Source: Hymenopus coronatus
Lineage: Eukaryota; Arthropoda; Insecta; Mantodea; Hymenopodidae
Direction of reading: 5' to 3'
Length of the DNA stretch: 64,000 nucleotides
NCBI GenBank assembly: GCA_030762935.1
Contig: CM060892.1
Coordinates: 89,827,827 to 89,891,826, forward strand
Below are positions 11,709 through 23,592 of this stretch, one piece after another; position 1 is the stretch's first letter; each line of letters opens with the position of its first letter. The notes beneath the pieces are model-generated. The model saw nothing but the letters and a program-made list of their open reading frames with translations, searched no databases and was not told where the DNA came from. The position numbers were made by a program, and so were the translations under genes.

Positions 11709-11905
11709 TTTTGGTATTGTTTAACGCCCGCTTCAACTACTTATGGCACCGCGCTGATGACACATGAATGAAGATGGAGCACCGGTGGAATGCGATGACG
11801 GGGGAAACCGGAGAACCCGGAGAAAACCCGCCCCAGCGCCGTTTTTCCCACCACAAATCTCACATGCGGTCGCTTGGGATCGAACCCGGGCACCTTTTTC
11901 TAAAA
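11709..11905 (-). repeat. tRNA-derived SINE, family A, minus-strand copy lacking part of the head
   Basis: The plus strand shows TTTAACGCCCGCTTCAACTA, then AAACCGGAGAACCCGGAGAA, then CACATGCGGTCGCTTGGGAT, ending in the complement of a B box (ATCGAACCCGGGC). The tRNA A-box half is missing. Confidence 0.7.
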
Positions 11906-12315
11906 ATACATACGTATCCTGGGAGTCTCAAGTATTCAAGACCTATCTAATTATCCAACTTTAGGTTATATATAGCAATCTAATTATTAGTTATGAGCTA
12001 ACCCACAATGTGGTTGATTAAAAACCTGAATTAAACTGAAGGTATACTTGAGCGAATGCAGATTTTTTGTATGCTTCATTGAAATACCTTTGATTACTTT
12101 GAGGGCTTATCGGAATATATCAGATGAGAAGAGGGAGAGAAAAAGACAGAGAGAGAAAGACAGAGAGGAGTCGACGGGCAATATGTTTTATTGTATTGTA
12201 TTGAGAGACATTATATTCCTGTGTAGACTATGAAGACACGCGAGAAAAAGGATAATATTAAATAAAAGTCATTACAGAAAGGCAAATTATAACCATTTTA
12301 ATTTCATTGTTTTTT

Positions 12316-12410
12316 TGCTTTCTTTACACTATATGTATATAGTGTTTACAGAAGGTATTTTATTGCACCCAAAATTTGTTGCCGAGCTTTCACTAAAAAT
12401 ACATGTTGGA
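12316..12410 (-). repeat. Fam-H hairpin-end fragment
   Basis: CTTTCTTTACACTATATG followed by the imperfect palindrome and TTTCACTAAAAATACATGTT matches the first 90 bases of reverse copies, then similarity stops. Confidence 0.7.
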
Positions 12411-12876
12411 AATCTCTGCAACTCAAGGATATTTTTGTTATTTCAGCTTCCAACAGTGACTCTACTTGACAACATATAGAAAAAGAAATCGAGTTGCATG
12501 TGGAGGAAATATCAAACGGTAGAAGCAAGAGAAATGTGAAAACGATATAATACAAACAATGAATTTAGTAATAAAGAGAATAAAAGGAAACTGCAAAGCG
12601 AAACAGACAGAGCATTCGAAGGAAGCAACAAAGGAAATAAACAAAGACTCCAAAGATACTCCTACTTCCGCTGAGCCCATAAAGTTTCTGCATATAACAT
12701 ATTCGTCTAGTCTTCCAGTATCATTTTCTCTCTTCTATTTTGTATTTTTCTTCTCATAGAAAGAGTATAGATTTCCGAAGTGTATTGCCATCTTTTTACT
12801 GGGGTTATAACTTGCATCTTATTCAGGCATGTTTTATTGTTTTGTTATGCTAATGCTATTGCATTATATGTTAGGG

Positions 12877-12909
12877 ATTATTATTATTATTATGATTATT
12901 GTTATTATG

Positions 12910-12942
<33 letters not shown>

Positions 12943-12943
12943 T
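12877..12943. repeat. (ATT)n microsatellite
   Basis: ATT repeats interrupted twice by ATG. Confidence 0.95.
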
Positions 12944-12994
12944 CATAAAGCCGATTCAATGCGTCAAAGCCCATGGAATAGCCTTAAAAACAAG

Positions 12995-13788
12995 AAAAAA
13001 ATCTGATATGCTCCATTCACATGACTTTCTCAACATCCTATAGCAAATTATTGTTAAAAAGCATAATCTTCTATCTAGTTTATAGATAATGGAGATAAAA
13101 ATTAGCTGAAATTGTCCTAATTACTTTCTTCTTTGCAACTAGAGGGCAAATAAGGGAATACACTAGCCTAAAATGATAGTAACATGTTTTAAAAGCTGGT
13201 TGCCATGTGGTTGAAATAGGTTTCTATGCAGGGCCAGGAAATACATCTTTCCGTATGAAAAAAGTTTCAACATTTTAAACCTACAACAAATAACAAGGAA
13301 TATCTCAGAAATGGACAATTCCACTTAAAAATGTATTTGACATTTTGTGTGTTTTAACATGATCTACATTTTTTGTGTGGTAAGTTTTTGTCTATCTCTT
13401 AAGGTAACCAATAAGTATTATTTGCCATATAAATATGTTTTTAATATACGGTACTTAAATAAAAATCATTAGAGCTATTTTTGAGAAAATCAAACTTTTC
13501 GAAATTTTTTCCATGTGAAGGGTAGTTTGGGGTGGGGGAATTTTTCTCAAAATCTTCGTGTCACATCTCTGGAAGACACTACGCTTAAATGTAAAAGTTT
13601 ATATTTTACCGACTTTTCGTTTTTGAGTTGTGTTCACAGACACACGAACACACACACACGGACCTTTTTCTGAAAATATTTTTTTTAGATACATGTAATC
13701 CCGGTGAAATCTCGTAAGAGAATTTTTGGGTGGAGTGCAATACCTTCTGTATACACCATGTACATAGTACGCGTAGAGAAAGTAAAAA
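12995..13788 (+). repeat. Fam-H repeat, near-complete, forward orientation
   Basis: Starts AAAAAAATCTGATATGCTCC and ends ACGCGTAGAGAAAGTAAAA. The segment with the block AAAATTCATCCAGAAT is shortened, so the copy is about 795 bases long. Confidence 0.85.
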
Positions 13789-14336
13789 AGTGTAAGGAGA
13801 AATTAAATGTAAATATTCTAATTTCTAGCCAATGCACGCAGAGATAAATTTGTGAAGTGATCAACTGTAATTTTATTTTAGGGTAGGACATGTATTATGT
13901 AAGTAAATGGTAAACTATGAAAATATAAAAATGTATGTGTAGCATTGTTGAGGCATGCAAAGTACCACGGAAGGAGGCAACTGACTTCGTCGCTTCGAGC
14001 GATACAGACCCTAACCGTGTGTTATGTACGCGTAGCTCTGAAGTATTGTGTTATCATATTGTATTTTTAGCCATCGGATTTCTTTTCATTGTTATTGGTC
14101 AATAACAAGTATATTGTTCAAAGAGTGCAAAGTTCCTTATTTTTGGTAATAAAAGAATACTTGCATTCCTTCCCAACAAGTCGTCTGAGATAACTGCATC
14201 ATAGAGAATCTCATTACTCACGGCTCAACTAGACCGAGGCAAATAAAACGATATCGTGACAAGTGAGAGAGAAAGATAAAGAAGTAACATGTGTAGAGCG
14301 AAGGTGTTGTGAAACATCACGCAATAGGACAGCCAT
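13789..14336. other. Unassigned stretch
   Basis: No gene, RNA or shared repeat recognised. Confidence 0.4.
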
Positions 14337-14942
14337 GAGGGCCCTCCAGAAAGTGACGGACGATATGTGACATAACTAAACAATAATGAAAGTTATCTAC
14401 GCAAAACTTTATTTACAAAGTAACAATAGCTTACTCTATTTTCAACGTGGTCCTCAGTGATTTCAAGGTATTTATTGTCACATATTCAATACATATGTTA
14501 TATAGCCTTCCATCGCTAAAGATATGAGCCAAGATGTCACTGACACTTTGAAGTCTTCGTCAACTGGGAAATCTTTCCCATCCAAAAAAGTAATGTACCC
14601 CTTCGTAACGATTGTGAATTTACTCTCCGGCCTTTATCGTATATATTGGTTCTTCCTTGATTACTCGTAGATTATGCGCCATTTCCACACTGAAGATTCG
14701 TTCATTGCATTATCACCATACACTTGCGTTATTTGCCTATAAAATTCTATTAGACGAACACTTTATGCATTCAAATAAGTTCTTTGGCAGTAGAAAAGTA
14801 TAACATTGGCATTGAAATGAGAATAAATGTATTGACTGAGAAATAGAGGAAGGCACTGTAACTTTGTAAATAAAGTTTTGTGTTGATATCTTTCTTATCA
14901 TGTGGTTATACCAAATCGTCTGTCACTTTCTGGATGGCCGTC
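14337..14942 (-). mobile_element. Deleted mariner-like element with about 90-bp inverted ends
   Basis: The left end AGGGCCCTCCAGAAAGTGAC is the diverged inverted complement of the right end TGTCACTTTCTGGATGGCC. Similarity continues about 90 bases inward, including AAAACTTTATTTACAAAGT on the left and ACTTTGTAAATAAAGTTTT on the right. Inside, the minus strand carries a short frame, GKDFPVDEDFKVSVTSWLIS, resembling the extreme C terminus of mariner transposases. Everything upstream in the gene is gone, so this is non-autonomous. A lone right end of the same family is at 22334-22434. Confidence 0.7.
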
Positions 14943-15985
14943 TTATATTTATTACTTATATTGACTTACTGCCGAGCAGCTTGTACTGTTCCTATGGCAG
15001 AATATAAGAAATTCGAACATACTCGTATGCCGGAAATTAACATATTACAAGGTTGACAGCGATAACGCGAAAGTCTTATACAATAGTAGCTCAAATTTCC
15101 CTATTCCTTGAAATTAATGGTTTAGAGAGCTGTCTTACACAATCTGAGAGTGTGAAAACTAGAAGAGATCAATCAGTTTTAACAATAATCGGTTAAATTA
15201 TGCAAAGGAACCACATTTAACATTTTAAAGTTCCAAAAGAAAGAAAAACTCGTATTCACCCACAATTTTATAATGCAACTTATATTTAATTGAGTAAGAT
15301 TTTTAAATCATTTAAAATAACTGTTGATAAAATGAATAAAAAAAAACATTTACCGTGCTTTATAAGTGATGCAACGTACCAATAAAAGTCAAATTAACAC
15401 AGTAAAACCTCGTAATTACGCTCCCGATTATAATACTATCCCGTTCTGTTTGTGAAGTCCTTGAACGTTACATATTAATACTGCTTGATTTTGTCACCTT
15501 TAACCTTCCATATCCCTCTATTAACTATTTTTCGGTCGTAAATAAACATAAATAGTGTACGTACTTTGCGAAATTTTTACTATTTAAAAGTACAATAAAA
15601 TAGTTTGACTGACTTTCAAAAAATCCCTGACAATGTGTATTATTCTTATAATATGCTTTGAAATCTATAAGTATATAGCGAGTTGTCGAATAGTAGTATA
15701 AAATGTCATAGCGTAAATGTAATAATTAGCTGTTTGAGCACATGATGTACTTTATTTTCTATTAAATTGTGTAAAGAGTGCTTTTTCACACGTAATAAAT
15801 CATACCCCGTGTGTAACACTATCCCGATTATTACGCGAATCTTTAACAGCATCATTACGGGATTTTACTGTACATTAAAACAATATTTTGGTATAACACT
15901 GAGTATTTTGAAATAAATATTTTATGAATGGATATAAACATATTTTCAGATTATTCTACATTATTCCACAAAATATAGAGCCATA
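14943..15985. other. AT-rich stretch, no feature recognised
   Basis: No frame with recognisable homology. The imperfectly repeated phrases GTAAAACCTCGTAATTACG (about 15402) and ATTACGGGATTTTACTGTAC (about 15854) are inverted relative to each other about 450 bases apart and may mark the ends of an old DNA transposon. Confidence 0.4.
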
Positions 15986-16695
15986 TTTACTTTCTCTACC
16001 TCGTGGATAGAGGTAGATAAGATATTGAATTTCACTAAAAAATTCTATACCGAGAACTTTAAACACACATTTTGAGAACTCAATAAATACCAAACGCTGC
16101 GTTTTTCAAGGATGCGACATGAAGTTTCTCAAGAAAATTCCTCGAACTCGACTACCCTTAGAAGGATGTTCTTTCAAATTCTCAATTTTCTGAAAATTGG
16201 CTCTAACGATTTTAATAAAAGCACATAGATTTCAGACACTTTTATGACAAATGAAATGCATATTCTGAACTGTCTCAGATCTTCTAACGGCCTATTCATT
16301 CTAGATGATTTTTGCATAGCTGATAAACTATACAATATAGACAAAACCTTGCCAAACAAAAAATGTGGATAGTATTTATGTCGGAAACTTTTTTTTCGTG
16401 GAGTTAAATATTTGTTACATATACCATGTTATTGAATTCAATTTTCCAATATTTAAATTTTTCTCAAGGGGGAAGCCGTCATTTTTTTCTTTGTTCTTTT
16501 TATTCTAGTCATGCAAATAGAATAGAATTTCAAGCTCAACAGATAGCGAAATTCCCAGATTTACCTATCGCTTTAAACTAGTGTGTTCCCTTATTCTTGC
16601 ATATCTACAAATATGTGATAAAAATAAGCTTTTGTAAGAACAGTCTGCTAAGAAAAGGATGAGTAAGTCATGTGAATGTAACACATACTATTATT
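15986..16695 (-). repeat. Fam-H repeat, diverged, reverse orientation
   Basis: Starts TTACTTTCTCTACCTCGTGG with a degenerate hairpin and ends GTGAATGTAACACATACTAT. It lacks the CA-tract block, so it carries an internal deletion. Confidence 0.75.
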
Positions 16696-16964
16696 TTTAT
16701 TTTTACTCTCGCTGCCACGCACAATGTGCGTATGAGTCGTTCATGTTTTTCCTGGTCATGCAGGGGGAATGGAATTTAAAAGCCATTATATGGCTTCCTG
16801 CACTTAGAAAGAGCTATACAACTCTTTAGCATAATGCATTCTCTCATTTTCTTATAAATATAACATCATATATGATAATCTCATTTAGCAGAGACCAGTT
16901 AGAAGAAGAGACTTTGGTAGAAACATCATTTGAATGTAGCATATCAATTGTTTTAAATACTTGC

Positions 16965-17107
16965 ATTCCATCCAAAAATTCTATTTCACCAGAAATTCAT
17001 GTTTTGAGACCCCTGAATCCAAAAAGGAGTTTTGAAAACATGTCCGTGTGTCTAAGGGCAACATAACTCAAACTAAAACTCGATTAAATACCAAAGTTGG
17101 TATTTAG
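16965..17107 (-). repeat. Fam-H fragment cut off by a mariner insertion
   Basis: The reverse-copy blocks TTTCACCAGAAATTCATG, the short TG tract and AAATACCAAAGTTGGTATTT are present. The sequence then stops at TA 17108-17109, where the mariner terminal repeat begins. The rest of the Fam-H copy is not found beyond 19010. Confidence 0.7.
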
Positions 17108-17397
17108 TAGGGTCGGCTGATAAGTCCCGGCCCTCTCAATGAAAACAAATTAAGTTTTTTTGCTTTATTTCTCAACAAAACCCCCCCAAAAAAGGCTAAT
17201 ACATCCGTCATATCGGTGTTCTAATTTAATTAAACCGTCTCTGTAGTGCGATTTATCCTCAAAATAACTGTTTACCGCATCAATAACTGCCTCGTTGCTG
17301 TGAAATCTTCGTCCTCTAAGACATTTTTTTGATGTTTGGGAACTGTGCACTAGATCTGGCGAAAAGGGTGCATATTCAAGCAATTCCAACTTTAATT

Positions 17398-17484
17398 CGC
17401 ACCCAAAAATTCGGTGTCGAGATTTCACCGGAAATACATGTCTTAGGACCCCCTGTATCCATAAAAAGCATTTTCAGGAAAAGG

Positions 17485-17529
<45 letters not shown>

Positions 17530-18198
17530 GTCCGTGTGTCTGTGAACACGATAACTCAAAATTGAATAGTAGCTAAAATAACAAACCTGGTATTTAAGTT
17601 TAGTATCTTCCAGGGACGCGACACGAAGATTTTGAGAAAAATCCCCCCACCCCAAACTACCCTTTAAATGGAACTTTTTTCCAAATTTTTTATTTTCTTA
17701 AAAATGACTCTAACGATTTTGATTAAAATATCGTATATTAAAGATATTTACCTGATAAATAAAATGTATATCTTGAATTTTCTGGGAAGTGCTTCTGAAG
17801 ACCTGTTTATTCTGGATGAATTTTGCTTAATTTGCCATAACTAGTAAACCGTAACAGATAGACAAAAACTTACTATACAAAAAATGTAGGTTTTTTATTA
17901 CAGTTGTGAACTTACACTTTTCTCAGAGGGGAGTGTCCGTTTCTCTTTTGTTCTACTCCTGGCCAAGAAAAGAAGCGATTTGTAATGACAATCGCTTAAC
18001 GACAGCTTTTAAAACATTTGTCTATTGGTTTAGCCTAGTGGATTCCCTTATTTTCTTCCTACTTCTACGGAACTAAGTAATAAGAACATTGTGCTAATGA
18101 GTACCTCGATTAGCAAGGTGCAGAAAGAAGAATAATCTTATGTAAGAAGTTTGTAGAAGAGCTGGAGAAAGTCATGTGAGTGTAACACATCATATTTT
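17398..18198 (-). repeat. Fam-H repeat inserted in the mariner transposase
   Basis: The copy begins at GCACCCAAAAATTCGG, so the hairpin end (about 60 bases) is absent, and runs to GTGTAACACATCATATTTTT. Because transposase codons resume on either side, its boundaries are better defined than those of most copies. Confidence 0.8.
17487..17526. repeat. (TG)n microsatellite inside Fam-H
   Basis: About 20 TG units at the position where other copies have a short CA/TG-rich tract. Confidence 0.95.
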
Positions 18199-19010
18199 TC
18201 CCATTGCAATGACTGAACGATGGGCCAGAGCATTGTCATGATGAAACAAGATATTTATTTGTTTTTTTTTTTTTTTTTTTTTTTTTTTGTCATATGAGGT
18301 CTTTTTCTTTTCACTCGTCACTCAAACGTTGCAGTAATCTTGCATAGTAGTCACCAGTGATACTTTTACCCTTCTCCAAGTAATACAAAAATAATAATTC
18401 CCTGTGCATCCCAGAAACCGTCTAAAACTTTACTGGGATTTTTACGGTAGAGCTCCACATTAACAGAAACAATTTTTCTTTGCAACTTTTGATCAGGTGT
18501 CAACAAACCGGCACCCGTCTTGTACAGACGTTGTAAAAGCCCAAAACATTCTTAAAACATTACCTGCACGTTCTTTTGATATGTTTACAGCCTCTGCTAT
18601 CTCAAGCAATTTTAATCTGCCGTCTTCCAGAACTAAAATATGACTTTTTTCAATGATCTTTGGAGTACTCACTTCTACAGGGCGTCCAGAGCGAGGCTCA
18701 TACGTCCCATTTTAAACTCTGCACCCCACTTTTTAGTCATTGGATATCAAGGGGCAGAGTCTTTCAATGTAGGTCCATTTCCTTCTTGATTTCTTTAGGC
18801 GTTAAGCCTTTCAAATGGAAGTATTTAATGGAATCTCGTTTTTCGAAATCCTCCATTTTCGTGAAAACTCTAAAGTTTAAAATGTTCGAAAACAAAAACA
18901 GTTATTGACCTGTAACTATGGATACAAGCTAGTCTTGAGTTAAACTATACGATGCTACTGTGCCTAGTGGCGCCATATCTATGTGAGGCCCGGGACTTAT
19001 CAGCCGACCC

Positions 19011-20204
19011 TCATTAATTAATTAATATGCAATAATAACACCAACATAACAAAAAATATTTGAGTTTTTCTATCCAATGATACCAATTGCATCTGTCTCT
19101 TATCAATAGTTTTTTGGGTTTGCAATCGGAAATATTTATAGTAAAACTATATTTCCACGGTTCTTTGACCAGCATGGAGAGGCACAACCCCTCTTCGCAG
19201 ACTCTTGCAGTTTTTAAAGAGAGCGGATGGAATGAAATGGAGAGGCAATGAAGGGATGGCAAGCTTGGCGAAATGGAGAAGCCTCCCTAGCATTCGCCTG
19301 CCAACCAGGGAAAATATCTTAAAAAAAATGTGACAAGATGGTCGACCAAAGGAATGGAGCCAGCTGACCTGCCGAATTCCTAAGCCAGCTGACTCGGTAT
19401 TCAAATGTGTCCATTAGCTAATCAGGGGAAAGGGGAAGATAACCCGGCGAGGAATAATACACTTGTGCGGGGCAAGGTTATAAAAAAAAAGGCAATTCTC
19501 AGTATCACTATACACCCTATAGTTTTCAAAGAGTAACCGCAAAAACATCTTCTGAGCTTGCTCTATTAAAGAGACGCCATTAAATTAACAAAATCAAAAT
19601 TCTTGTTTGCGCTGGAGGAAAACCAAATTCTTGAAGAGAAGGCGTGACGCGGTTGAAATTCTAAAAGTGCATTACGATAACATCATCATCTGAGTTAATG
19701 CTTTCAGAATTCACTGCACATCACATTCTTAAGGCTACGTATGACGTTGTTGTAGCAAGTTAAGAATCGCTGCGAAGATGTTCAGAAAAAGAAACACGAA
19801 GAAAGTTGTAAGAAAGATAAAAGAATGTGACCCTCGGGAGAGAAAATGTAGTGTCAGGAACCCAAGGTGAAGAAGCTGCGCAAAAGTTAAACCTTCAGAT
19901 AAACCTGCCGGGAGTTGCTTAAATTTAGCGGGTTGTAAGCTTCGAGATATTGAGTTTCAGGGTTCTAATGTATCGCTACTAAAGAGAACACAATTTATCA
20001 TGAATTTGTTTCTTCACTTAGAAAGCTGTTACAACAATGTGGGTTTATATCTAACGGGCAATGAAAACGAGTCTTGCTGTAGGAAAGATTGGAAATTACA
20101 AAACCAGTACACTTTAGGATATGTGGTGAAGTTTCCTGAATAATTTTATTGCTTTTTCACCAAAGCCATGTATACGACAGGAGTTGGATAGGTAGAGTTA
20201 GACT
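19011..20204. other. Largely unassigned, with one SINE
   Basis: A family D SINE lies at 19165-19400. A 60-base block ending CGACAGGAGTTGGATAGGTA (about 20153-20205) also occurs at 5745-5800 next to a Fam-H end. The rest is unrecognised. Confidence 0.4.
19165..19400 (-). repeat. tRNA-derived SINE, family D, minus-strand copy
   Basis: The plus strand shows AATGAAATGGAGAGGCAATG, then CTAGCATTCGCCTGCCAACC, then CCAGCTGAC. These correspond in reverse to the family D body and head at 21262 and in the full copy at 38461-38887. Confidence 0.6.
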
Positions 20205-20939
20205 AAAAAATCTGATATGTTCCATTAACATGACTTTCTCTATATCTCTGCAACAACTTATTGTTAAAAAGTTTATGCTTCTTTTTGTTTCATGCTGATC
20301 GAGAAATTTGCTTCCAAGCAAGTAGAAGGGACATAAGGGAGTGGCATAGGCTAAAAGTGTAGTCAAAGCCGGTTGCTGTGTGATTGAAGTTCCTTAGTTT
20401 CTATGGACAGGAGTTGATAAATGCCCGTAGGAGAAAAGTATAAGTTTTTTAAAGCTGAAACCAGTAACAAGGAATATCTAAACAATGATACTCCACGAAA
20501 AAATGTATGTAAATAAATTGTGTGTTAATAAGCTCTACATTTTGTTAGGTAAGTTTTTTTGTTTTTTGTTATTTTTAACTCTTACGGTTTGCCTGTTATA
20601 CAAAATTCCGTAAAATTCATTTAAGATAAAGTAATCTGCAGATGCTATTCCCAGAAAATTCAAGATATACATTTTATTTTTGAGGTAAATATCTTTAACA
20701 TACGATTTTTAATCAAAATCGTTAGAGCTATTTTTGAGAAAATCAAAATTAAACGGACTTTTCATTTTTGAGCTATGCTATCTACACACACACACACGAA
20801 CTTTTTTCCAAAAATGATTCTTTGGATACAGGGGGACCCATAACATGTATTTCCGGTGAAATCTCGCTAACGAATTTTTGGGTGCAATCAATACCTTCTC
20901 TATACACTATATACATAGTACGTGTAGAGAAAGTAAAAA
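20205..20939 (+). repeat. Fam-H repeat, near-complete, forward orientation
   Basis: Starts AAAAAATCTGATATGTTCCA and ends ACGTGTAGAGAAAGTAAAAA. The region between the GAAAATCAAAATT block and the ACTTTTCATTTTTGAGC block is deleted, removing the AAATACCAA palindrome. Confidence 0.85.
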
Positions 20940-21097
20940 TTCAAATATGAAAAAATTATCAAATTAACACTAATATTGACCATAATAGTTGGCTATACTA
21001 TGAAGCCCGGGACTTTAAAGAAAATAATTTGAGATCACCTTGTTGCTTACCGGGAAACATGGGAGGCAATTGAGGAAAATAATGCCATGCCGGCATG

Positions 21098-21215
21098 TTG
21101 CCATGGTAGCTCAGTGATTTGAGTAACCGGCTGGAGACTGGGAGCTATGTGGTCCAAATCCTGCTATGGTAATTAATTTTTCATCTGACTCTACCTATTT
21201 ACTGAATAAAGGTGT
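21098..21215 (+). repeat. tRNA-derived SINE, family C
   Basis: The tRNA-like head (GGTAGCTCAGTGATTTGAGT, then GTGGTCCAAATCC) is followed by TTTCATCTGACTCTACCTAT. A second copy with the same head and TTTCAGTCTGACTCTAC is at 51686-51800. Confidence 0.55.
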
Positions 21216-21261
21216 TTTTATTATGATTTTATCAAGCGCCAAAATAGTAATACGATACTAA

Positions 21262-21765
21262 CCGAACTAGGTGGCTCAGGTGTTTCGTATGGGACTGGCA
21301 TTTGGAAGATTATGGGTCCGATTCCCGCGGCCGATCTTTCTGACCTATTGTTTTTTTGTTTTTTTTTTTGGGTGTGGGGGGATGCTGGGGAGAAAAAAAT
21401 TATATTCCCTCAATTTCCTGTCCCTTCATTTCATCTCTATTTTATTTCAACCGGTTTCCTTTAGGGTTGGAAGAATCGGCGATGACTGCGGTGGTAGCGT
21501 TTCTCCGTGGTAGTGATTGCGCTTTGTAAATTCAGCTCTCGGCGGCGGGATGACGCTGGAGTCGTCAGTGGGACTGGAGGAAATAGGTTAAGGCGCGGGT
21601 TCCTAGCGCTCCGCGTGCTGAGATGAACTGTTTGGACTATGTTGGAGACCCACCACGATGACTTTTTCCCCGCGGTCGGTTTCAGCTGCCCGTCGAATAC
21701 TCTCATATAACCCCAATCTCCTGGGGTCTGACGCATAATAGGCCCTTTGTGGCTACACTTTGAAC
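21262..21765 (+). repeat. tRNA-derived SINE, family D, long copy
   Basis: The head CCGAACTAGGTGGCTCAGGT is followed by the B-box-like GGGTCCGATTCCCGCGG, a T-rich middle, TTAGGGTTGGAAGAATCGGC, GATTGCGCTTTGTAAATTCA and the end CTGGGGTCTGACGCATAATA. The complete, inverted relative at 38461-38887 has the same blocks in the same order and a perfect target duplication, which confirms the family and its length of about 430-500 bases. Confidence 0.7.
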
Positions 21766-22333
21766 CTCGTCCGGGATGTACCAACCAATGTGATGTTAAA
21801 CGTGAAAACTAGGGACATAAAGCTAACATATTTCTTCTGTTAATATGTAATACGCAATTGTAGCGTGTAAGTTCTATTAATTGTACAATAATGCATTATA
21901 AAGTTAGTTTTCAATGTTATTGAAGCTACAGGTGGGCCTTATTTTGGAACAATAGCATGAGAATCGATATATTAATTTATCTATATCTTATACTATGTAT
22001 ATGTAGTGTACACACAACACACAAACACACTTACATGAATGATAAATACATAAACAAAAATACGATGATGGTTAGTATCCGAATTTTGAATCAGATAGTC
22101 TTTGCTAAGTTAAGTTAATATTACAATTCTGTACTGTAACTTGTAATAGTCACCGAAAAAAACTATACTGATTCATAGGTTAATAAGGAGTTGGTGTGCA
22201 AGTAGTAAAGTTTAGTCATTCTTTGTGTTTTAGCTAAAATTGAGAAAATGCAGTATCGTTCAGCTATTCACGTTTTACTTTTGGATGAGAAATGTTACAA
22301 GGAGATTTGGATGCTGTTTAGCGTATACTTAGG
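21766..22333. other. AT-rich stretch, no feature recognised
   Basis: Nothing recognisable on either strand. Confidence 0.4.
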
Positions 22334-22434
22334 TACTGTAACTTTGTAAATTAGGTTTTGTTTTGATATATTCGGTTATTACTTAGTTATGCCAAATCGT
22401 TCCTTACTTTCTGGATGATCCTCATATATTGTTC
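22334..22434 (+). mobile_element. Solo right end of the 14.3-kb mariner-like family
   Basis: TACTGTAACTTTGTAAATTA through CTTTCTGGATGATCCTC matches the right end at 14852-14942. No matching left end is nearby. Confidence 0.6.
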
Positions 22435-22534
22435 GGATTATTTGAATGAGATGCAATGATCAACACGTCTCTTTTCGAATATTTGCGAGAGTTGAGTATA
22501 CAATTTTGTTTTCTATAGTACATATATCGGGCGA

Positions 22535-22790
22535 ACGAGCAAAGTGGCACCGCGTTAACGTCTGCGACTTCCATTTGGGAGGTTCAGGTTCGGTCCCAGA
22601 CGACGCTCATTCAAACGTGGATTTTTCGGGTATTTTTTTCCGGATAGCAAGGTGAATGCTGGGATCGTTTATTTCATCCCCCGAGTTTCCTGTACCTCCA
22701 TGTCGTTCCATTATAATTTCATTCATCCTTCGCTCCGTTCTTCTGTTTTAGGGTTGGAAGTGTTGGCGATGGCAACAATTCTGCAGTACA
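22535..22790 (+). repeat. tRNA-derived SINE, family D, 3'-shortened copy
   Basis: Head AACGAGCAAAGTGGCACCG, B-box region AGGTTCGGTCCCAGACG, body GCAAGGTGAATGCTGGGATC and TTTTAGGGTTGGAAGTGTTG. The last part of the family is missing. Confidence 0.6.
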
Positions 22791-23592
22791 ATTTTATCTC
22801 TTAGCTTCGACGCCTCTACAGTTGACTTCTCTCTCTCTAATGATGTCATACGCTGAGAACTCCCAGACAAAATTGATTGATAAGCTTGCAGCCCTCCCTT
22901 TTATAACTGTCAGTGACGTGGCTATACTTTTATAGAAGTCGGGACTATTCTAGCACTAGCCAATGACCCAAGGGCGATAACATTACAAGGCTTTGAAGTT
23001 CTGGGGCCGCTCTTCACGTGTTACATTTACGACACGAGCGATAATGAATACGGCTACATAAGTGAAGCCGACCTCACAGTGCAACAATAAACGTTTCAAA
23101 GCTAATTGCTACACGTGCGGCGATTACGGACCAGCAAGGCGTAATCACAATACTCTCTAAAACTGTCACCGTCCTGCGACGTTCGGCTGTTTCCGGGGCA
23201 TAATTCTCGGTCTGCCTATTCAACTGAGGGGGAGACTCAATCTAGTAACTTTAGAAGTTCTTAATTGGTATGCCTTCACTCCTGACTCCGGCCAACTAGT
23301 CTTTCCTACCTCCCGGGGCGCCCGCTCGTGGAGCATAAGTAGAATAACCCACAATAAGTTGAGTAGTCGGTAGGTATCACGCACATGTTTCTCTCTCGCA
23401 CACACTGGCCATGACGTCATCTGGTGTATATACTCAGCCACGGATGCGGATGCTTACAGCCGTGGTCATTGTTAGCAAATTAAAGGCTATGGTGCTGTGT
23501 AAAGATACACATTCAGATTTTCCCTATCAAATCGCAAATAAAACAGATAACTTGTTCATCTCTAACCATTTGATTTAAGTTGTTGAAGCTAA
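22791..23592. other. Unassigned stretch before the Penelope-like element
   Basis: Less AT-rich than its surroundings, but I recognise no gene or repeat. The frame of the downstream reverse transcriptase is closed by TAA at 23590-23592, so the retroelement is truncated near here. Confidence 0.4.

Larger units (their letters stand above)
11906..12994. other. Unassigned stretch with small repeats
   Basis: Contains a purine-rich tract (about 12126-12172), a Fam-H end fragment (12316-12410) and an ATT microsatellite (12877-12943). No gene recognised. Confidence 0.4.
17165..18856 (-). pseudogene. Mariner transposase relic, split by an 0.8-kb repeat
   Basis: Minus strand from the ATG at 18856. The N terminus reads MEDFEKRDSIKYFHLKGLTP, followed by the helix-turn-helix region LKLLEIAEAVNISKERAGNV, both with stops and frameshifts between them. 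A segment HDNALAHRSVIAM (second catalytic Asp context) stops at the Fam-H copy near 18198. On the other side (17397 down) the frame resumes LELLEYAPFSPDL, then CLRGRRFHSNEAVIDAVNSY and ends FVEK plus stop, the usual mariner C terminus. In SPDLVHSSQTS the expected D34D third Asp region (SPDLAPSDYH in the family) is changed, so catalysis is lost. A T25 run sits at 18263-18287. It is a dead irritans-like mariner; the subfamily is an inference. Confidence 0.8.
17110..19010 (-). mobile_element. Mariner element with both terminal inverted repeats, interrupted by Fam-H
   Basis: The left end GGTCGGCTGATAAGTCCC (17111-17128) and the right end GGGACTTATCAGCCGACC (18992-19009) are perfect inverted complements. 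The plus-strand flank on the left is TA, as expected for mariner; the right flank has mutated. The transposase relic reads on the minus strand. Without the Fam-H copy at 17398-18198 the element is about 1.1 kb. Confidence 0.85.

Noticed and set aside
21461..21784. A 107-codon minus-strand gene
   Set aside because: It lies entirely across the family D SINE and shows no domain.
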